Source of the DNA: Porticoccus sp965660005
GTDB taxonomy: Bacteria; Pseudomonadota; Gammaproteobacteria; Pseudomonadales; Porticoccaceae
Direction: 5' to 3'
NCBI RefSeq assembly: GCF_965660005.1
Contig: NZ_CBFHYF010000048.1
Location: forward strand, 1 to 10,878
DNA length: 10,878 bases
Position numbers and translations under genes: made by a program
Shown: positions 1-8,564 of the stretch, piece after piece
Position numbering within the stretch: the first letter of the stretch is position 1
Layout: each line of letters starts with the position of its first letter
The notes under the pieces: generated by a model
What the model was told of the DNA's origin: nothing
Databases searched by the model: none
The model's input: the letters and a program-made list of their open reading frames with translations, nothing else

Positions 1-136
1 CGGGATTGCGGCGAACCGCATTATCACCAATGGCTACGGTGAGACCCGTCCAATTGCTGACAACAACACTGACGAAGGGCGTGCTCGCAACCGTCGTGTG
101 GTCGGCGAAATGACCTACACTGAAGTGGTTAAATAA
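1..136 (+). CDS. OmpA-family outer membrane protein, C-terminal fragment
   Basis: This is the last 44 codons of a gene that begins before the window, read in the frame starting at base 2 and ending in TAA at 134-136. The fragment contains the OmpA C-terminal (peptidoglycan-binding) signature: a GYGETRPIADN segment followed by TDEGRARNRRV, where the conserved Asn-Arg-Arg closes the domain. Proteins with this domain anchor the outer membrane to peptidoglycan by binding diaminopimelate. The N-terminal part, which would tell an OmpA/OprF barrel from a Pal-like lipoprotein or a repeat-bearing OmpA-like protein, is outside the window, so no gene symbol is given. A strong terminator follows within 60 bases. 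Confidence 0.88.
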   Translation, partial: GIAANRIITNGYGETRPIADNNTDEGRARNRRVVGEMTYTEVVK

Positions 137-166
137 ACCGGGTTTGACGGTTTGTTGCACGATACT

Positions 167-191
167 AATGGCGTCCTAGGGCGCCGTTTTT
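167..191 (+). terminator. Intrinsic terminator after the OmpA-family gene
   Basis: A GC-rich hairpin has GGCGTC (170-175) paired with GGCGCC (180-185) around a CTAG loop, including one G-U pair. AAT (167-169) can pair with GTT (186-188) to lengthen the stem, and a run of five T ends at 191. It lies 30 bases after the OmpA-family stop codon and ends 13 bases before the sbcB GTG. A second, weaker hairpin (AAACCG 135-140 with CGGTTT 148-153) overlaps the stop codon and has no T tract. Confidence 0.72.
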
Positions 192-204
192 CGTTGAAGA
201 GTGT

Positions 205-1644
205 GTGGGAATTGCGGACGCTGGCGTGAATACACTTTACTGGCACGATTATGAAACCTTTGGTGTTGATCCCGCCCGTGACTGTCCCTCGCAGTTTGCC
301 GGAATTCGCACCAACGAGTCACTGGATGTTGTCGGTGAGCCGCTGCGACTGTATTGCCGCCCACCACTTGATCGCCTTCCTTCCCCGGTCGCCTCGCTGG
401 TAACTGGTATCACCCCTCAGGATGCCCTCCAAGCAGGTGTGCCGGAACGAACGTTTATTGAGCAGATCCATCGCGAATTATCAGTTCCGGGTACCTGTGG
501 TGTCGGTTATAACAGTATCCGGTTTGATGATGAGGTGACCCGCCATACCCTGTACCGGAACTTTTATGACCCCTATGAGCGGGAATGGAAGCAGGGCAAT
601 TCACGCTGGGATATTATCGATATGCTGCGGCTTGCCAGAGCGCTGCGTCCGGATGGCATCGAGTGGCCGAACTACGACGACGGTTCATCCTGTTTCAGAC
701 TGGAGCAGCTCACCGCAGCCAATGGCATCAGCCACGAGTCGGCCCATGACGCGCTGTCAGATGTTATGGCGACCATTGCCATGGCAAGACTGGTCCGGGA
801 CAGGCAGCCACAGCTCTACCACTATGTCTATGAGCATCGCTTGAAGCACAAGGTGGCTGAGGTGATTGATCTCAATCACCGCAAACCTTTTTTGCATGTC
901 TCCGGCAAGCTGCCCAGGGAAAACGGCTATACAGCACTCATGATGCCGTTGGTGCGACACCCTGTGAACAAGAATTCGATCATCTGTTTTAATCTGATGG
1001 GGGATGCACAGGCACTGATTGACCTGTCGCCGGAACAGATTTTTGACCGGCTTTTTACCCGCACAGATGCGTTACCCGAGGACGTGGCCCGAATAGCCTT
1101 GAAAGGGGTGCAGTTGAACCGCTGCCCGGTGGTGACGACACCGCGGCTGATGGACAGCGCTGTCGCCCGGGGGTTGGGTATTGATCTTGAAAAGTGCGAA
1201 AAACAATGGCAATTGCTGCTTCATCAGGATTTAACTGCCAAGCTGGCCGCGGTTTTTTCAAACCAGCAGTATTCCTCTCACGAGAATGCCGAGCAGGCTC
1301 TTTACGACGGTTTCCCCAGCGATGCTGACAAGGCTCTGTTTGCCGCAGTGAGATCCGCCAGTGCCAGTGAGCTGGCAAGTGGCAGCCTGTATTTCCAGGA
1401 TCCGCGATACCGCGAGTTACTGTTTCTGTATCGAGCGAAAAATTTCCCCGAGACCCTCAGTGATGAGGAGCGACAGCAGTGGCAGGAGCATCGCTTTCAA
1501 CAGATCACGGATGGTCGGGGCGGTTATCTCTCACTAAACGATTTTCACGAACAGATTGAGGCGTTGCATACCCGGGAGAGTTTGTCCGAGCGGGACAAGC
1601 GTATTCTGCACGACCTGCGCGAGTGGGGCAATCAGATTTTATAG
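205..1644 (+). CDS. sbcB: Exodeoxyribonuclease I (3'-5' ssDNA exonuclease)
   Basis: Exonuclease I degrades single-stranded DNA 3' to 5' and acts in mismatch repair and recombination with RecJ and SSB. The 479-residue product is close to the E. coli length of about 475. The DEDDh exonuclease domain occupies roughly residues 10-200: HDYETFG gives D15 and E17, NSIRFDDE gives D108, and HDALSDVMAT gives H181 and D186. All five fall at the same numbers as in the E. coli enzyme. QFAGIRTN (30-37) and the following GEP are also typical. The SH3-like and helical C-terminal domains fill the rest. The start taken is GTG 205, with a weak GAAG at 196-199; its numbering agreement with E. coli supports it. 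GTG 226, with GGA at 216-218, is a real alternative and keeps every catalytic residue. The gene follows the OmpA terminator closely, and no clear promoter was recognised. Confidence 0.96.
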   Translation: MGIADAGVNTLYWHDYETFGVDPARDCPSQFAGIRTNESLDVVGEPLRLYCRPPLDRLPSPVASLVTGITPQDALQAGVPERTFIEQIHRELSVPGTCGVGYNSIRFDDEVTRHTLYRNFYDPYEREWKQGNSRWDIIDMLRLARALRPDGIEWPNYDDGSSCFRLEQLTAANGISHESAHDALSDVMATIAMARLVRDRQPQLYHYVYEHRLKHKVAEVIDLNHRKPFLHVSGKLPRENGYTALMMPLVRHPVNKNSIICFNLMGDAQALIDLSPEQIFDRLFTRTDALPEDVARIALKGVQLNRCPVVTTPRLMDSAVARGLGIDLEKCEKQWQLLLHQDLTAKLAAVFSNQQYSSHENAEQALYDGFPSDADKALFAAVRSASASELASGSLYFQDPRYRELLFLYRAKNFPETLSDEERQQWQEHRFQQITDGRGGYLSLNDFHEQIEALHTRESLSERDKRILHDLREWGNQIL

Positions 1645-1670
1645 TGGGTGGGGCTGCTGGTTCACACCTG

Positions 1671-1699
1671 ACAAAGCCGCTAAAATGCAGCGGCTTTGT
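1671..1699 (+). other. Perfect 11-bp stem-loop between sbcB and pyrB
   Basis: ACAAAGCCGCT (1671-1681) is exactly complementary to AGCGGCTTTGT (1689-1699), with a 7-base AAAATGC loop. The tail is TATTCATT, not a T run, so it is at best a weak terminator for sbcB. It sits 26 bases after the sbcB stop and ends 8 bases before the pyrB Shine-Dalgarno. It could equally be an RNA-processing or stability element, or part of a pyrB leader. Confidence 0.5.
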
Positions 1700-1707
1700 T
1701 ATTCATT

Positions 1708-1713
1708 GAGGAA
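1708..1713 (+). promoter_or_regulatory. Ribosome binding site deciding the pyrB start
   Basis: GAGGAA at 1708-1713 lies 6 bases before GTG 1720, which is ideal Shine-Dalgarno spacing. The longer in-frame start, TTG 1696, overlaps the right arm of the preceding stem-loop and has no ribosome binding site. GTG 1720 is therefore preferred. Confidence 0.75.
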
Positions 1714-1719
1714 CAGTGT

Positions 1720-2736
1720 GTGGAATTCAAGGGCGCCAGTATTCTTTCCATCAGTCAGTTTGAGCGCAACGATATTGACCGGATTTTCCGGGTGGCTGAC
1801 CGGATGGAGCCCTATGCACAGCGACAGAAAATCACCCGCGTACTGGAAGGGGCAATCCTCGGCAATATGTTTTTTGAATCGAGCACCCGAACGCGCATCA
1901 GCTTTGGCAGTGCGTTCAATCTTCTCGGTGGTGAAGTGCGCGAGACAGCCGGTTTCGAGGCCTCGGCGCTGACCAAGGGTGAGTCGCTGCAGGATACCGC
2001 CCGGGTGTTGTCCGGTTTCAGCGACATTATCTGTCTGCGTCACCCCCAGTCCGGTTCTGCGGCGGCTTTCGCCTCTTCCAGCCGGGTGCCGGTAATCAAT
2101 GGCGGTGACGGCAGCAATGAGCATCCCAGTCAGGCGCTACTGGATCTCTATACCATTGAAAAGGAATTGAAGGGTCGTGGGCGTCAGCTGGATGGTCTGC
2201 GCATTGCCATGATCGGTGACCTCAAGCACGGCCGTACGGTGCATTCCCTTTGCAGGCTGCTGATGCTGTTCGGACAGATTTCTGTGGAACTGGTTTCTCC
2301 GAGGGAGCTGGCCATGCCGAGGGAATTGGTGGAGGAGATGCTGGCGGCGGGGCTCAGGGTGGACGAGTCCGAGCGACTCGAATCCAGTATAGCGCATGTG
2401 GATATTGTCTATTCCACGCGTATTCAGGAAGAACGTTTTTCCAGTCGTGACGAAGCGGATTTATACCGTGGTCGGTTTCGACTTAATCAGGCAATTTATA
2501 CGTCGAACTGTGAACCCAATACCGTCATCATGCACCCACTGCCAAGAGACTCCCGGGCGGAAGCCAATGAGCTGGATTGTGATCTGGACAGTAATCCGAA
2601 TCTGGCAATTTTCCGCCAGACAGATAATGGTCTGTTGGTGAGGATGGCCTTGTTTGCGATGATTCTGGATGTCACTCATCTGGTGGAAAAATATGCCACC
2701 GAGGTCTGCTGGTATAACCCGCGTATCTCATCCTGA
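1720..2736 (+). CDS. pyrB: Aspartate carbamoyltransferase catalytic subunit
   Basis: The enzyme joins carbamoyl phosphate and aspartate to carbamoyl-aspartate, the committed step of pyrimidine synthesis in the cytosol. From GTG 1720 the product has 338 residues, somewhat longer than E. coli PyrB (311). FFESSTRTR (51-59) is the carbamoyl-phosphate loop. S82 and K86 in the SALTKGES segment correspond to the catalytic loop residues Ser80 and Lys84 donated by the neighbouring subunit. RHPQ (107-110) and EHPSQ (134-138) follow, then GDLKHGRTVHS (166 on), then TRIQEERF and MHPLPR near the C-terminal half. No pyrI regulatory gene or pyrC homologue is next to it, so it may act as a bare trimer or use a subunit encoded elsewhere. 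About 20 C-terminal residues after LDVTHLVEKY have no E. coli counterpart. Confidence 0.95.
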   Translation: MEFKGASILSISQFERNDIDRIFRVADRMEPYAQRQKITRVLEGAILGNMFFESSTRTRISFGSAFNLLGGEVRETAGFEASALTKGESLQDTARVLSGFSDIICLRHPQSGSAAAFASSSRVPVINGGDGSNEHPSQALLDLYTIEKELKGRGRQLDGLRIAMIGDLKHGRTVHSLCRLLMLFGQISVELVSPRELAMPRELVEEMLAAGLRVDESERLESSIAHVDIVYSTRIQEERFSSRDEADLYRGRFRLNQAIYTSNCEPNTVIMHPLPRDSRAEANELDCDLDSNPNLAIFRQTDNGLLVRMALFAMILDVTHLVEKYATEVCWYNPRISS

Positions 2737-2795
2737 TCCGCCTAATAGCCGTCCTCGTGGGCAGCCGACAACAAAATAATTACCGTGCAGGTTCT

Positions 2796-3944
2796 ATGAA
2801 CGCATTTGACGATATTCGTCCCTACTATGATAGTGAAGTGCCCGATGTGTTGGCCCGTCTGGCCGTAGACCGGGAGTTCATCGACACGCTGATGTCCATC
2901 AAATACCGGCGGTTGGCTCGCTGGATACCCTGGTTGATGCGGCCACTGATCAGTCGTGTGCTCAGGAAAACCTTTGCCAAAATCCATAATGTGCGGGATT
3001 TCCAGGAAGCCGTGGGTGACAGCATGGGCAATCTGTTGCGCCATATCGGTACCGAGGTCACGGTGTCGGGGCTGGATAAACTGGAGCCGGGGACGGCCTA
3101 TTTGTATATCAGCAATCATCGCGATATCGCCATGGACCCCGCGTTTGTCAATTTTGTGCTTTACCGGCACGGTCGCGATACGGTGCGGATTGCTATCGGT
3201 GACAATTTGCTGAGTAAGGATTTTGCGTCTGATCTGATGCGCATCAACAAGAGTTTCATCGTCAGGCGTTCCCCGATAGGGCGACGGGAAAAACTCGATG
3301 CGCTGGTCCAGTTATCGCGCTACATCCGGTTTTCCCTGCTTGAAGAGCGAGCCTCTGTGTGGATTGCCCAGCGGGAGGGCAGGGCAAAGGACGGGGTGGA
3401 TAAAACAGAAAAGGCCCTGTTGAAAATGCTCTCCCTGAGCAAGCCAAAAGAACAGGGCTTTGCCGAGGCCATTCGCGAACTGAAGGTAGTGCCGGTCGCA
3501 ATTTCCTATGAGCTGGATCCGCTGGATGAGGCCAAGGCCAAAGAGCTGTATGCCAAAAAAACAGCCGGGGTTTATGAGAAGGAAGCACATGAAGACCTGT
3601 TGAGCATCTATCAGGGGATTGTGGGGCGAAAGGGTGCTGTCCACGTGGCTTTTGGCGATCCTCTGGATGTGGGAATTGATTCCCCGGAAGCTATGGCCGA
3701 GGCAGTGGACCGGCAAATTATCGGTCAATACCACCTGCAACCGACCAACCTGATTGCCTACCAGAAACTGGAGGGCAGCTCGCCACAACTGGCTGCGTGG
3801 AAAACACAACATCGTTGCAATTGGGAACGAAAAACCCGTGCCTTTGAGGAACGCATACTTGCCATACCGGAGGCCTACCGGAATATCGTGCTGGATATGT
3901 ACGCCAATCCGGTGCGCAGCAAGCTGAAGCTTGGTCTGGTTTAG
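2796..3944 (+). CDS. PlsC-like lysophospholipid/glycerol acyltransferase family protein
   Basis: This looks like a membrane-associated acyltransferase of the LPLAT superfamily, which moves acyl groups onto lysophospholipid or glycerol-phosphate acceptors; the actual substrate cannot be read from sequence. With ATG 2796 it has 382 residues. Motif I is ISNHRDIAMDPAF (105-117), so the catalytic His is H108, with D110 and D114 as candidate partners. INKSFIVRR (150-158), QREGRAKDG (192-200, motif III position) and VVPVAISYE (231-239, motif IV with P233) follow in family order. No clear transmembrane helix is seen, so association may be peripheral. Another start, GTG 2757, adds 13 polar residues; ATG 2796 is preferred although its GCAGG (2787-2791) is only 4 bases away. 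The gene lies between pyrB and dinG and probably shares their transcript. Confidence 0.82.
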   Translation: MNAFDDIRPYYDSEVPDVLARLAVDREFIDTLMSIKYRRLARWIPWLMRPLISRVLRKTFAKIHNVRDFQEAVGDSMGNLLRHIGTEVTVSGLDKLEPGTAYLYISNHRDIAMDPAFVNFVLYRHGRDTVRIAIGDNLLSKDFASDLMRINKSFIVRRSPIGRREKLDALVQLSRYIRFSLLEERASVWIAQREGRAKDGVDKTEKALLKMLSLSKPKEQGFAEAIRELKVVPVAISYELDPLDEAKAKELYAKKTAGVYEKEAHEDLLSIYQGIVGRKGAVHVAFGDPLDVGIDSPEAMAEAVDRQIIGQYHLQPTNLIAYQKLEGSSPQLAAWKTQHRCNWERKTRAFEERILAIPEAYRNIVLDMYANPVRSKLKLGLV

Positions 3945-3946
3945 GC

Positions 3947-6082
3947 GTGCTGGAAGCGGAGCTGAGGGATACTATCCAGAGGGGCTACCGCGCCTTTCTC
4001 GACAGCAATGAGTTGCGGCCGCGATTGGGTCAGAAGCAGATGATTGCGGCGATTGCCAACAGTCTAGGTACTATTGAAAGTGATGCGGAAGGGCACCGCA
4101 AGGCGGGTAATCCAGTCTGTGTGGTAGAGGCGGGCACTGGCACCGGCAAGACGCTGGCCTATCTTTTGGCAGCGTTACCGATTGCCCGTGATCGCGGCAA
4201 ACGGGTGGTGATTGCCACCGGTACGGTCGCTTTGCAGGAGCAACTGGTTAACCGCGATATTCCGACCCTGCTCAAAAGTACCGATTGGGATTATCGAATC
4301 GCCCTGGCCAAGGGGCGCGGTCGCTATCTTTGCCCGGTTCGTCTTGAACAATGCCTGGACAGTGCCACTGCGAAAGATAGTGGGTTGTTTCTTTTTGAGG
4401 ACGAGATCAGTTTCAATCCTACCGGTAAATTGATTGCCAGCTACCGTGCCATGCATGATGACCTGCAGACAGACAGCTGGGCTGGTGACCGGGACAGCTG
4501 GTCGGAGTCACTGGATGACAATGACTGGCGTCCCCTGACGGTAGACCGGCGCCAGTGTGCTGGCCGTCGTTGCCGCCTGATCCGTGAATGCTGTTTTTTC
4601 AACGCCCGCGATGAGCTGGATCAGGCTGATTGTATTGTGGCCAATCACGATCTGGTCATGGCGGATCTGGCCTTGGGTGGTGGCGTTATCCTGCCACCAC
4701 CGGAAGAAACTATCTACCTGTTTGATGAAGGGCATCGTATTGCCGGCACCGCGCTCAATCATTTTTCCGGCAGCTGCAGGCTGAGGACCACAGCCAATTG
4801 GTTGGGCAAACTGCAAAAGCAGGTAGAGGGTTGGCATACCCTATTGAAAGACACGCCGGAGATACAGGGTCGCCTTGAAAAGCTGGTGGCAGCTGCGGGT
4901 GATGCAGAGAAGCTGCTGGGCCTGGCCTATCCGGTGCTGGAAAAATGCCTGGCTCTTGCCGCAGATAGCGAAGACGATCCACGCTGGTGTTTTCCGAATG
5001 GTGATCCCGGTGAAGATGTTCGGGAACTGGCAGGCCATCTGGCACAAACCTTCGGTGTTCTGGCAACGCTTCTGGAGGGTCTCTCCGACCGGTTGGGTGA
5101 TGCGATGGATGAGCCCCATTTTCCGGTACCCAGGGTCGATCTTGAGCAACTTTTTCAGCAGGTGGGTATCTGGCAGGGGCGCACCGACGGCGTGCTGAAA
5201 CTCTGGTGCTGTTATGCCCGTGAGGATGATCTTGCCAGTAGTTCGCCCTATGCTCGCTGGCTCTCGCTGGAGCAACACGCGGGTGGTACGCTTGAAATTC
5301 AGGTGTCGGCATCCCCGACGGATGCTGGCGGTCTGTTTCGGGAGAATCTCTGGCAGCGTTGCCATGCTGCAGTGATTACCTCGGCAACCTTGCGAACCCT
5401 GGGCAAATTTGACAATTTCAGCAAGCGCTGTGGCTTGCCCGCGGATACGGTATTCACGGCTGTAGCCGGTGCGTTTGATTTTGCCCGTGCCGGATCGCTG
5501 TCAGTGCCAGATATTGGTGCCGATGGCAGTGACAGCAAGGCCCATACCGATGCGCTGGTCCGAACATTACCAGAGCTGGTGGACTGGTCCGAGGGAACTC
5601 TGGTGCTGTTTGCCTCGCGGCGACAGATGGAGCAGGTCTACGAGCAGTTGCCCGATGCCTGCCGGGAGTCCATTCTGCTTCAGGGCCAGTGGGCCAATCA
5701 GGAGATTGTTCGCCGACATCGGGCGGCGATCGATAGCGGCTCCGGCAGTGCGATTTTTGGACTGGCCAGTTTTGCCGAGGGCATGGACTTCCCCGGTGAT
5801 TACTGCCGTCATGTAGTGATTGCCAAGCTGCCGTTTTCGGTGCCGGATGATCCGGTATATCAAACGCTGTCGGGTTGGCTGGAGCGTCAGGGTATGAATC
5901 CCTTTATGGAGTTGATGTTGCCCGATGCCTCGCTGCGGTTGCACCAGGCCTGCGGCAGGTTGATTCGAACGGAGCAGGATACCGGGAGAATTACCATTCT
6001 TGATCGCCGGATTGTGAGTAAACGATATGGCAGGCAAATGCTTGATGATCTCCCCCCCTTTCGTCGTGAGTTAAACCCATGA
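3947..6082 (+). CDS. dinG: ATP-dependent DNA helicase DinG (Fe-S, XPD-like SF2)
   Basis: DinG unwinds DNA 5' to 3', including D-loops, R-loops and forked structures, and helps replication pass transcription complexes. The 711 residues match the E. coli length of about 716. Visible motifs in order are: a Q-like PRLGQKQMI (25-33), Walker A EAGTGTGKT (61-69), ATGTVALQEQL (motif Ia), the four iron-sulfur cysteines C129 and C204-C209-C215 (spacing C-x4-C-x5-C), the DEGH box (260-263), VITSATL (476-482), LFASRR (554-559), SFAEGMDFPG (608-617) and QACGRLIR (667-674). The basic C-terminal tail of the E. coli protein is absent. GTG 3947 starts two bases after the acyltransferase stop with no good Shine-Dalgarno, suggesting translational coupling. 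No LexA-type CTG-N10-CAG site was seen just upstream, so SOS control is not supported here. Confidence 0.95.
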   Translation: MLEAELRDTIQRGYRAFLDSNELRPRLGQKQMIAAIANSLGTIESDAEGHRKAGNPVCVVEAGTGTGKTLAYLLAALPIARDRGKRVVIATGTVALQEQLVNRDIPTLLKSTDWDYRIALAKGRGRYLCPVRLEQCLDSATAKDSGLFLFEDEISFNPTGKLIASYRAMHDDLQTDSWAGDRDSWSESLDDNDWRPLTVDRRQCAGRRCRLIRECCFFNARDELDQADCIVANHDLVMADLALGGGVILPPPEETIYLFDEGHRIAGTALNHFSGSCRLRTTANWLGKLQKQVEGWHTLLKDTPEIQGRLEKLVAAAGDAEKLLGLAYPVLEKCLALAADSEDDPRWCFPNGDPGEDVRELAGHLAQTFGVLATLLEGLSDRLGDAMDEPHFPVPRVDLEQLFQQVGIWQGRTDGVLKLWCCYAREDDLASSSPYARWLSLEQHAGGTLEIQVSASPTDAGGLFRENLWQRCHAAVITSATLRTLGKFDNFSKRCGLPADTVFTAVAGAFDFARAGSLSVPDIGADGSDSKAHTDALVRTLPELVDWSEGTLVLFASRRQMEQVYEQLPDACRESILLQGQWANQEIVRRHRAAIDSGSGSAIFGLASFAEGMDFPGDYCRHVVIAKLPFSVPDDPVYQTLSGWLERQGMNPFMELMLPDASLRLHQACGRLIRTEQDTGRITILDRRIVSKRYGRQMLDDLPPFRRELNP

Positions 6083-6104
6083 TACCTCTTGTCGGGCGGA
6101 CAAT

Positions 6105-6446
6105 ATGAGTGATGTTCATCGGCAGCTGGCCATACGGCTTTTTGCCGTGGAGCAGCATTTACGCGATCTTGATGTCTGGTCTGACACTGCACCGAGTGCC
6201 GTGGCACTGGCCAGTGACCAACCCTTTGCCATCGATACCCTTGAATTCAATGAATGGTTGCAGTTTATTTTTCTGCCGCGCATGCAGGCCTTGGCGCACA
6301 GTGGTGCTTACCTGCCTTCTGCCTGTGGTATTGCGCCCATGGCGGAAGAGTATTTCAGGGGGCAGTATTTCCGGGAACAGTCCACCGTTGGAGTGGAGCA
6401 GTTGATCGAAGCATTGACGGCAATTGATCAGCTGCTGTCGGGCTGA
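6105..6446 (+). CDS. yqcC: YqcC family protein (DUF446)
   Basis: This is a 113-residue protein that matches E. coli YqcC in length and in its central signature. QPFAIDTLEFNEWLQ (39-53) followed by FLPRM (56-60) corresponds to QPFFMDTMEPLEWLQ and IPRM in E. coli. The family is small, soluble and helical, and its biochemical role is unknown. In E. coli yqcC lies beside truC and syd; here it follows dinG by 22 bases and ends the plus-strand run, so context gives no functional link. ATG 6105 is preceded by GGCGGA (6095-6100) at short spacing. An overlapping frame starting at 6109 is judged a shadow because it lacks any family match. Confidence 0.88.
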   Translation: MSDVHRQLAIRLFAVEQHLRDLDVWSDTAPSAVALASDQPFAIDTLEFNEWLQFIFLPRMQALAHSGAYLPSACGIAPMAEEYFRGQYFREQSTVGVEQLIEALTAIDQLLSG

Positions 6447-6534
6447 CCGAACGGGTTTTATCCGTGAGGCTTTATATCTGAGGTGTTGTCCCTGTAACCC
6501 TGCTGCGAGTTATATCAGTGATGTCTTGTCATCG

Positions 6535-8478
6535 TCATCGGTGGACAGTAACTGTTGTATCGGCTTGATTGGACAGTGCCTGTCGCTGCTGGATGCTGTG
6601 CAGGATGCCGGCGCTATCCAGCCCGGCCGCCGCTAATTGCTGCTGGTGGCTGCCGTGATCGAGGAATTTATCCGGCAGCCCCAGATGCATTATCTGAACC
6701 AATTGGCCCATACAGGCCAGATGCTCGCTGACGGCAGCGCCGGCGCCGCCCTGTGTGGTATTTTCCTCGAGGGTGACCAGTAAGGTATGTTGAGCAGCCA
6801 GCAGGGATACCAGATCTGTATCCAGCGGTTTGACAAAACGCATGTCCACCACGGTGGCATCCAGTTGTTCAGCGGCGACCATCGCTGCGGGCAGGAGCGT
6901 GCCAAAGTTCAGTATGGCCACCCGTTGACCCTTTCGACGGACGATGCCCTTGCCAATTGGCAGTGCTGTCATTGCCTGCTCGATTGCCACACCGGGCCCG
7001 GTTCCTCTGGGATAACGGACTGCAGCCGGGCCATTGTGGATATAGCCGGTATAGAGCAGCTGTCGGGTTTCGTTTTCGTCAGAGGGTGTCATCACCAGCA
7101 TATTAGGGATACAGCGCAGGTAGGTGAGATCAAAACTGCCTGCGTGGGTTGGCCCGTCTTCTCCCACAAGTCCGGCGCGGTCAATACCAAAAAGCACATC
7201 CAGATTCTGTAGGGCCACATCGTGAATCAATTGATCATAGGCGCGTTGTAGAAAGGTGGAGTAGATAGCCACGACGGGCTTGACTCCCTCGCAGGCGAGT
7301 CCTCCGGCCAGGGTGACGGCGTGTTGTTCTGCGATGGCGACATCGTGAAAACGGTCCGCAAAGCGGTGAGCGAATTCAACCATGCCCGAGCCTTCGCACA
7401 TGGCCGGGGTGATGCCCACCAGCCGGGAATCTTTTTCTGCCATATCGCACAGCCAGTCGCCAAATACTTGCTGGTATTTGAGTTTGGGTGTGCTGGGCCC
7501 GACAGCGGATTTTGCCACCGCTATCTGGGGCTTGGTTTTCGGCTCAATTTTGTTCAGTGCGTGATAGCCCACCGGATCCGCTTCGGCGGGACCAAACCCC
7601 TTGCCCTTGCGGGTAATGGTATGCAGCAGAATGGGGCCATTCAGGCAGCGCAGGTTGCTCAGCGTCTGCACCAGTAGTGGCAGGTTGTGTCCATCAATGG
7701 GGCCGATGTAATTGAAGCCCAGCTCTTCAAAGACAATGCCCGGTGCCACCATGGCCTTGAGATGTTCTTCAGTTTTTCGAACAAAGGTAGCTGCAGAGGG
7801 TATTGAGCGGAGTACCTTTTTGCCCCCCTCCCGGATGGAGTTATAAAACCGGCTTGACCAGAGTCTGGAAAAATAGGTGGCCAGACCTCCCACATTGTGA
7901 GAGATGGACATGTTGTTGTCGTTCAACACCACCAGCAGGTCAGCATTGGTATGGGCGGCATGGTTGAGTGCCTCAAAGGCCATTCCTGCGGTCATGGCAC
8001 CGTCGCCAATGACTGCCACTACTTTGCGTTTCTCGCCTTTGAGGGCGGACCCCAGTGCCATTCCCAGGGCCGCACTGATTGAGGTGCTGGAATGGCCGCC
8101 ACCAAAGGTGTCATATTCACTCTCTGACCGCTTTGGGAATGCCGAGAGGCCGTCCATCTGTCGGATATGGGGCATCAGATCGCGTCGGCTGGTCAGAATT
8201 TTATGGGGGTAGGCTTGATGACCAACATCCCAAACCAGGCGGTCATGTGGGGTGTTGTACGCATAATGCAGAGCAATGGTCAGTTCGACAGTTCCCAGGC
8301 CTGCGCCGAAGTGGCCGCCGCTTTTTCCGACAGTGTAAAGCAGGTAAGCACGCAATTCGTTGGCGAGCGCTGGCAACTGGTCCGGTTCCAGTTCACGGAG
8401 GTGAAATGGCCGATCAATGGTGTCCAGCAACGGGGTTTGGGGACGAACCAGTGGTATGTCGTCAAAAGTCTTTGGCAT
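6535..8478 (-). CDS. dxs: 1-deoxy-D-xylulose-5-phosphate synthase
   Basis: DXS condenses pyruvate and glyceraldehyde 3-phosphate with thiamine diphosphate to give 1-deoxyxylulose 5-phosphate, the entry step of the MEP isoprenoid pathway and a branch to thiamine and pyridoxal. The product has 647 residues (E. coli 620). Seen in order are SGGHFGAGLGTVEL with H56, DVGHQAYPHKIL (84-95), the ThDP motif GDG (158-160) to NDN (186-188), the catalytic glutamate in IAEQHAV (E384), DRAGLVGEDGPTH (433-445) with H445, and TPSDENE (464-470). The usual TPAMREGS is TPAMCEGS here (C361). ATG 8478 has no recognisable Shine-Dalgarno, but the N-terminus has normal length. It is the third gene after xseB and ispA, 86 bases beyond the ispA stop, so it may have its own promoter or depend on read-through. 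It converges on yqcC with 88 bases between stops and no clear terminator. Confidence 0.97.
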   Translation of the reverse strand: MPKTFDDIPLVRPQTPLLDTIDRPFHLRELEPDQLPALANELRAYLLYTVGKSGGHFGAGLGTVELTIALHYAYNTPHDRLVWDVGHQAYPHKILTSRRDLMPHIRQMDGLSAFPKRSESEYDTFGGGHSSTSISAALGMALGSALKGEKRKVVAVIGDGAMTAGMAFEALNHAAHTNADLLVVLNDNNMSISHNVGGLATYFSRLWSSRFYNSIREGGKKVLRSIPSAATFVRKTEEHLKAMVAPGIVFEELGFNYIGPIDGHNLPLLVQTLSNLRCLNGPILLHTITRKGKGFGPAEADPVGYHALNKIEPKTKPQIAVAKSAVGPSTPKLKYQQVFGDWLCDMAEKDSRLVGITPAMCEGSGMVEFAHRFADRFHDVAIAEQHAVTLAGGLACEGVKPVVAIYSTFLQRAYDQLIHDVALQNLDVLFGIDRAGLVGEDGPTHAGSFDLTYLRCIPNMLVMTPSDENETRQLLYTGYIHNGPAAVRYPRGTGPGVAIEQAMTALPIGKGIVRRKGQRVAILNFGTLLPAAMVAAEQLDATVVDMRFVKPLDTDLVSLLAAQHTLLVTLEENTTQGGAGAAVSEHLACMGQLVQIMHLGLPDKFLDHGSHQQQLAAAGLDSAGILHSIQQRQALSNQADTTVTVHR

Positions 8479-8564
8479 GCAGGATCAGTTCTGGGTAAAA
8501 GGGTACAATCTTACACCAAAAAGGTACTTGAAATGTCTCTGGTGTGCGGCAATGGTTCTACCCG

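Noticed and set aside
144..169. TTGACG (144-149) as -35 of an sbcB promoter
   Set aside because: The only -10-like bases (GATACT, TACTAA) lie 11-13 bases away, far from the 16-18 needed.
3880..3946. LexA box controlling dinG
   Set aside because: No CTG-N10-CAG palindrome was found before the gene, and dinG is almost fused to the acyltransferase gene, so SOS control is not supported.
6447..6534. Bidirectional terminator between the convergent yqcC and dxs genes
   Set aside because: Only 4-bp stems (for example ACGG/CCGT) without T runs were found; nothing meets the form of an intrinsic terminator.
8506..8542. ACACCA/TGGTGT hairpin between ispA and dxs
   Set aside because: The stem is only 6 bp with a loop of over 20 bases and no T tract, so chance pairing is likely.
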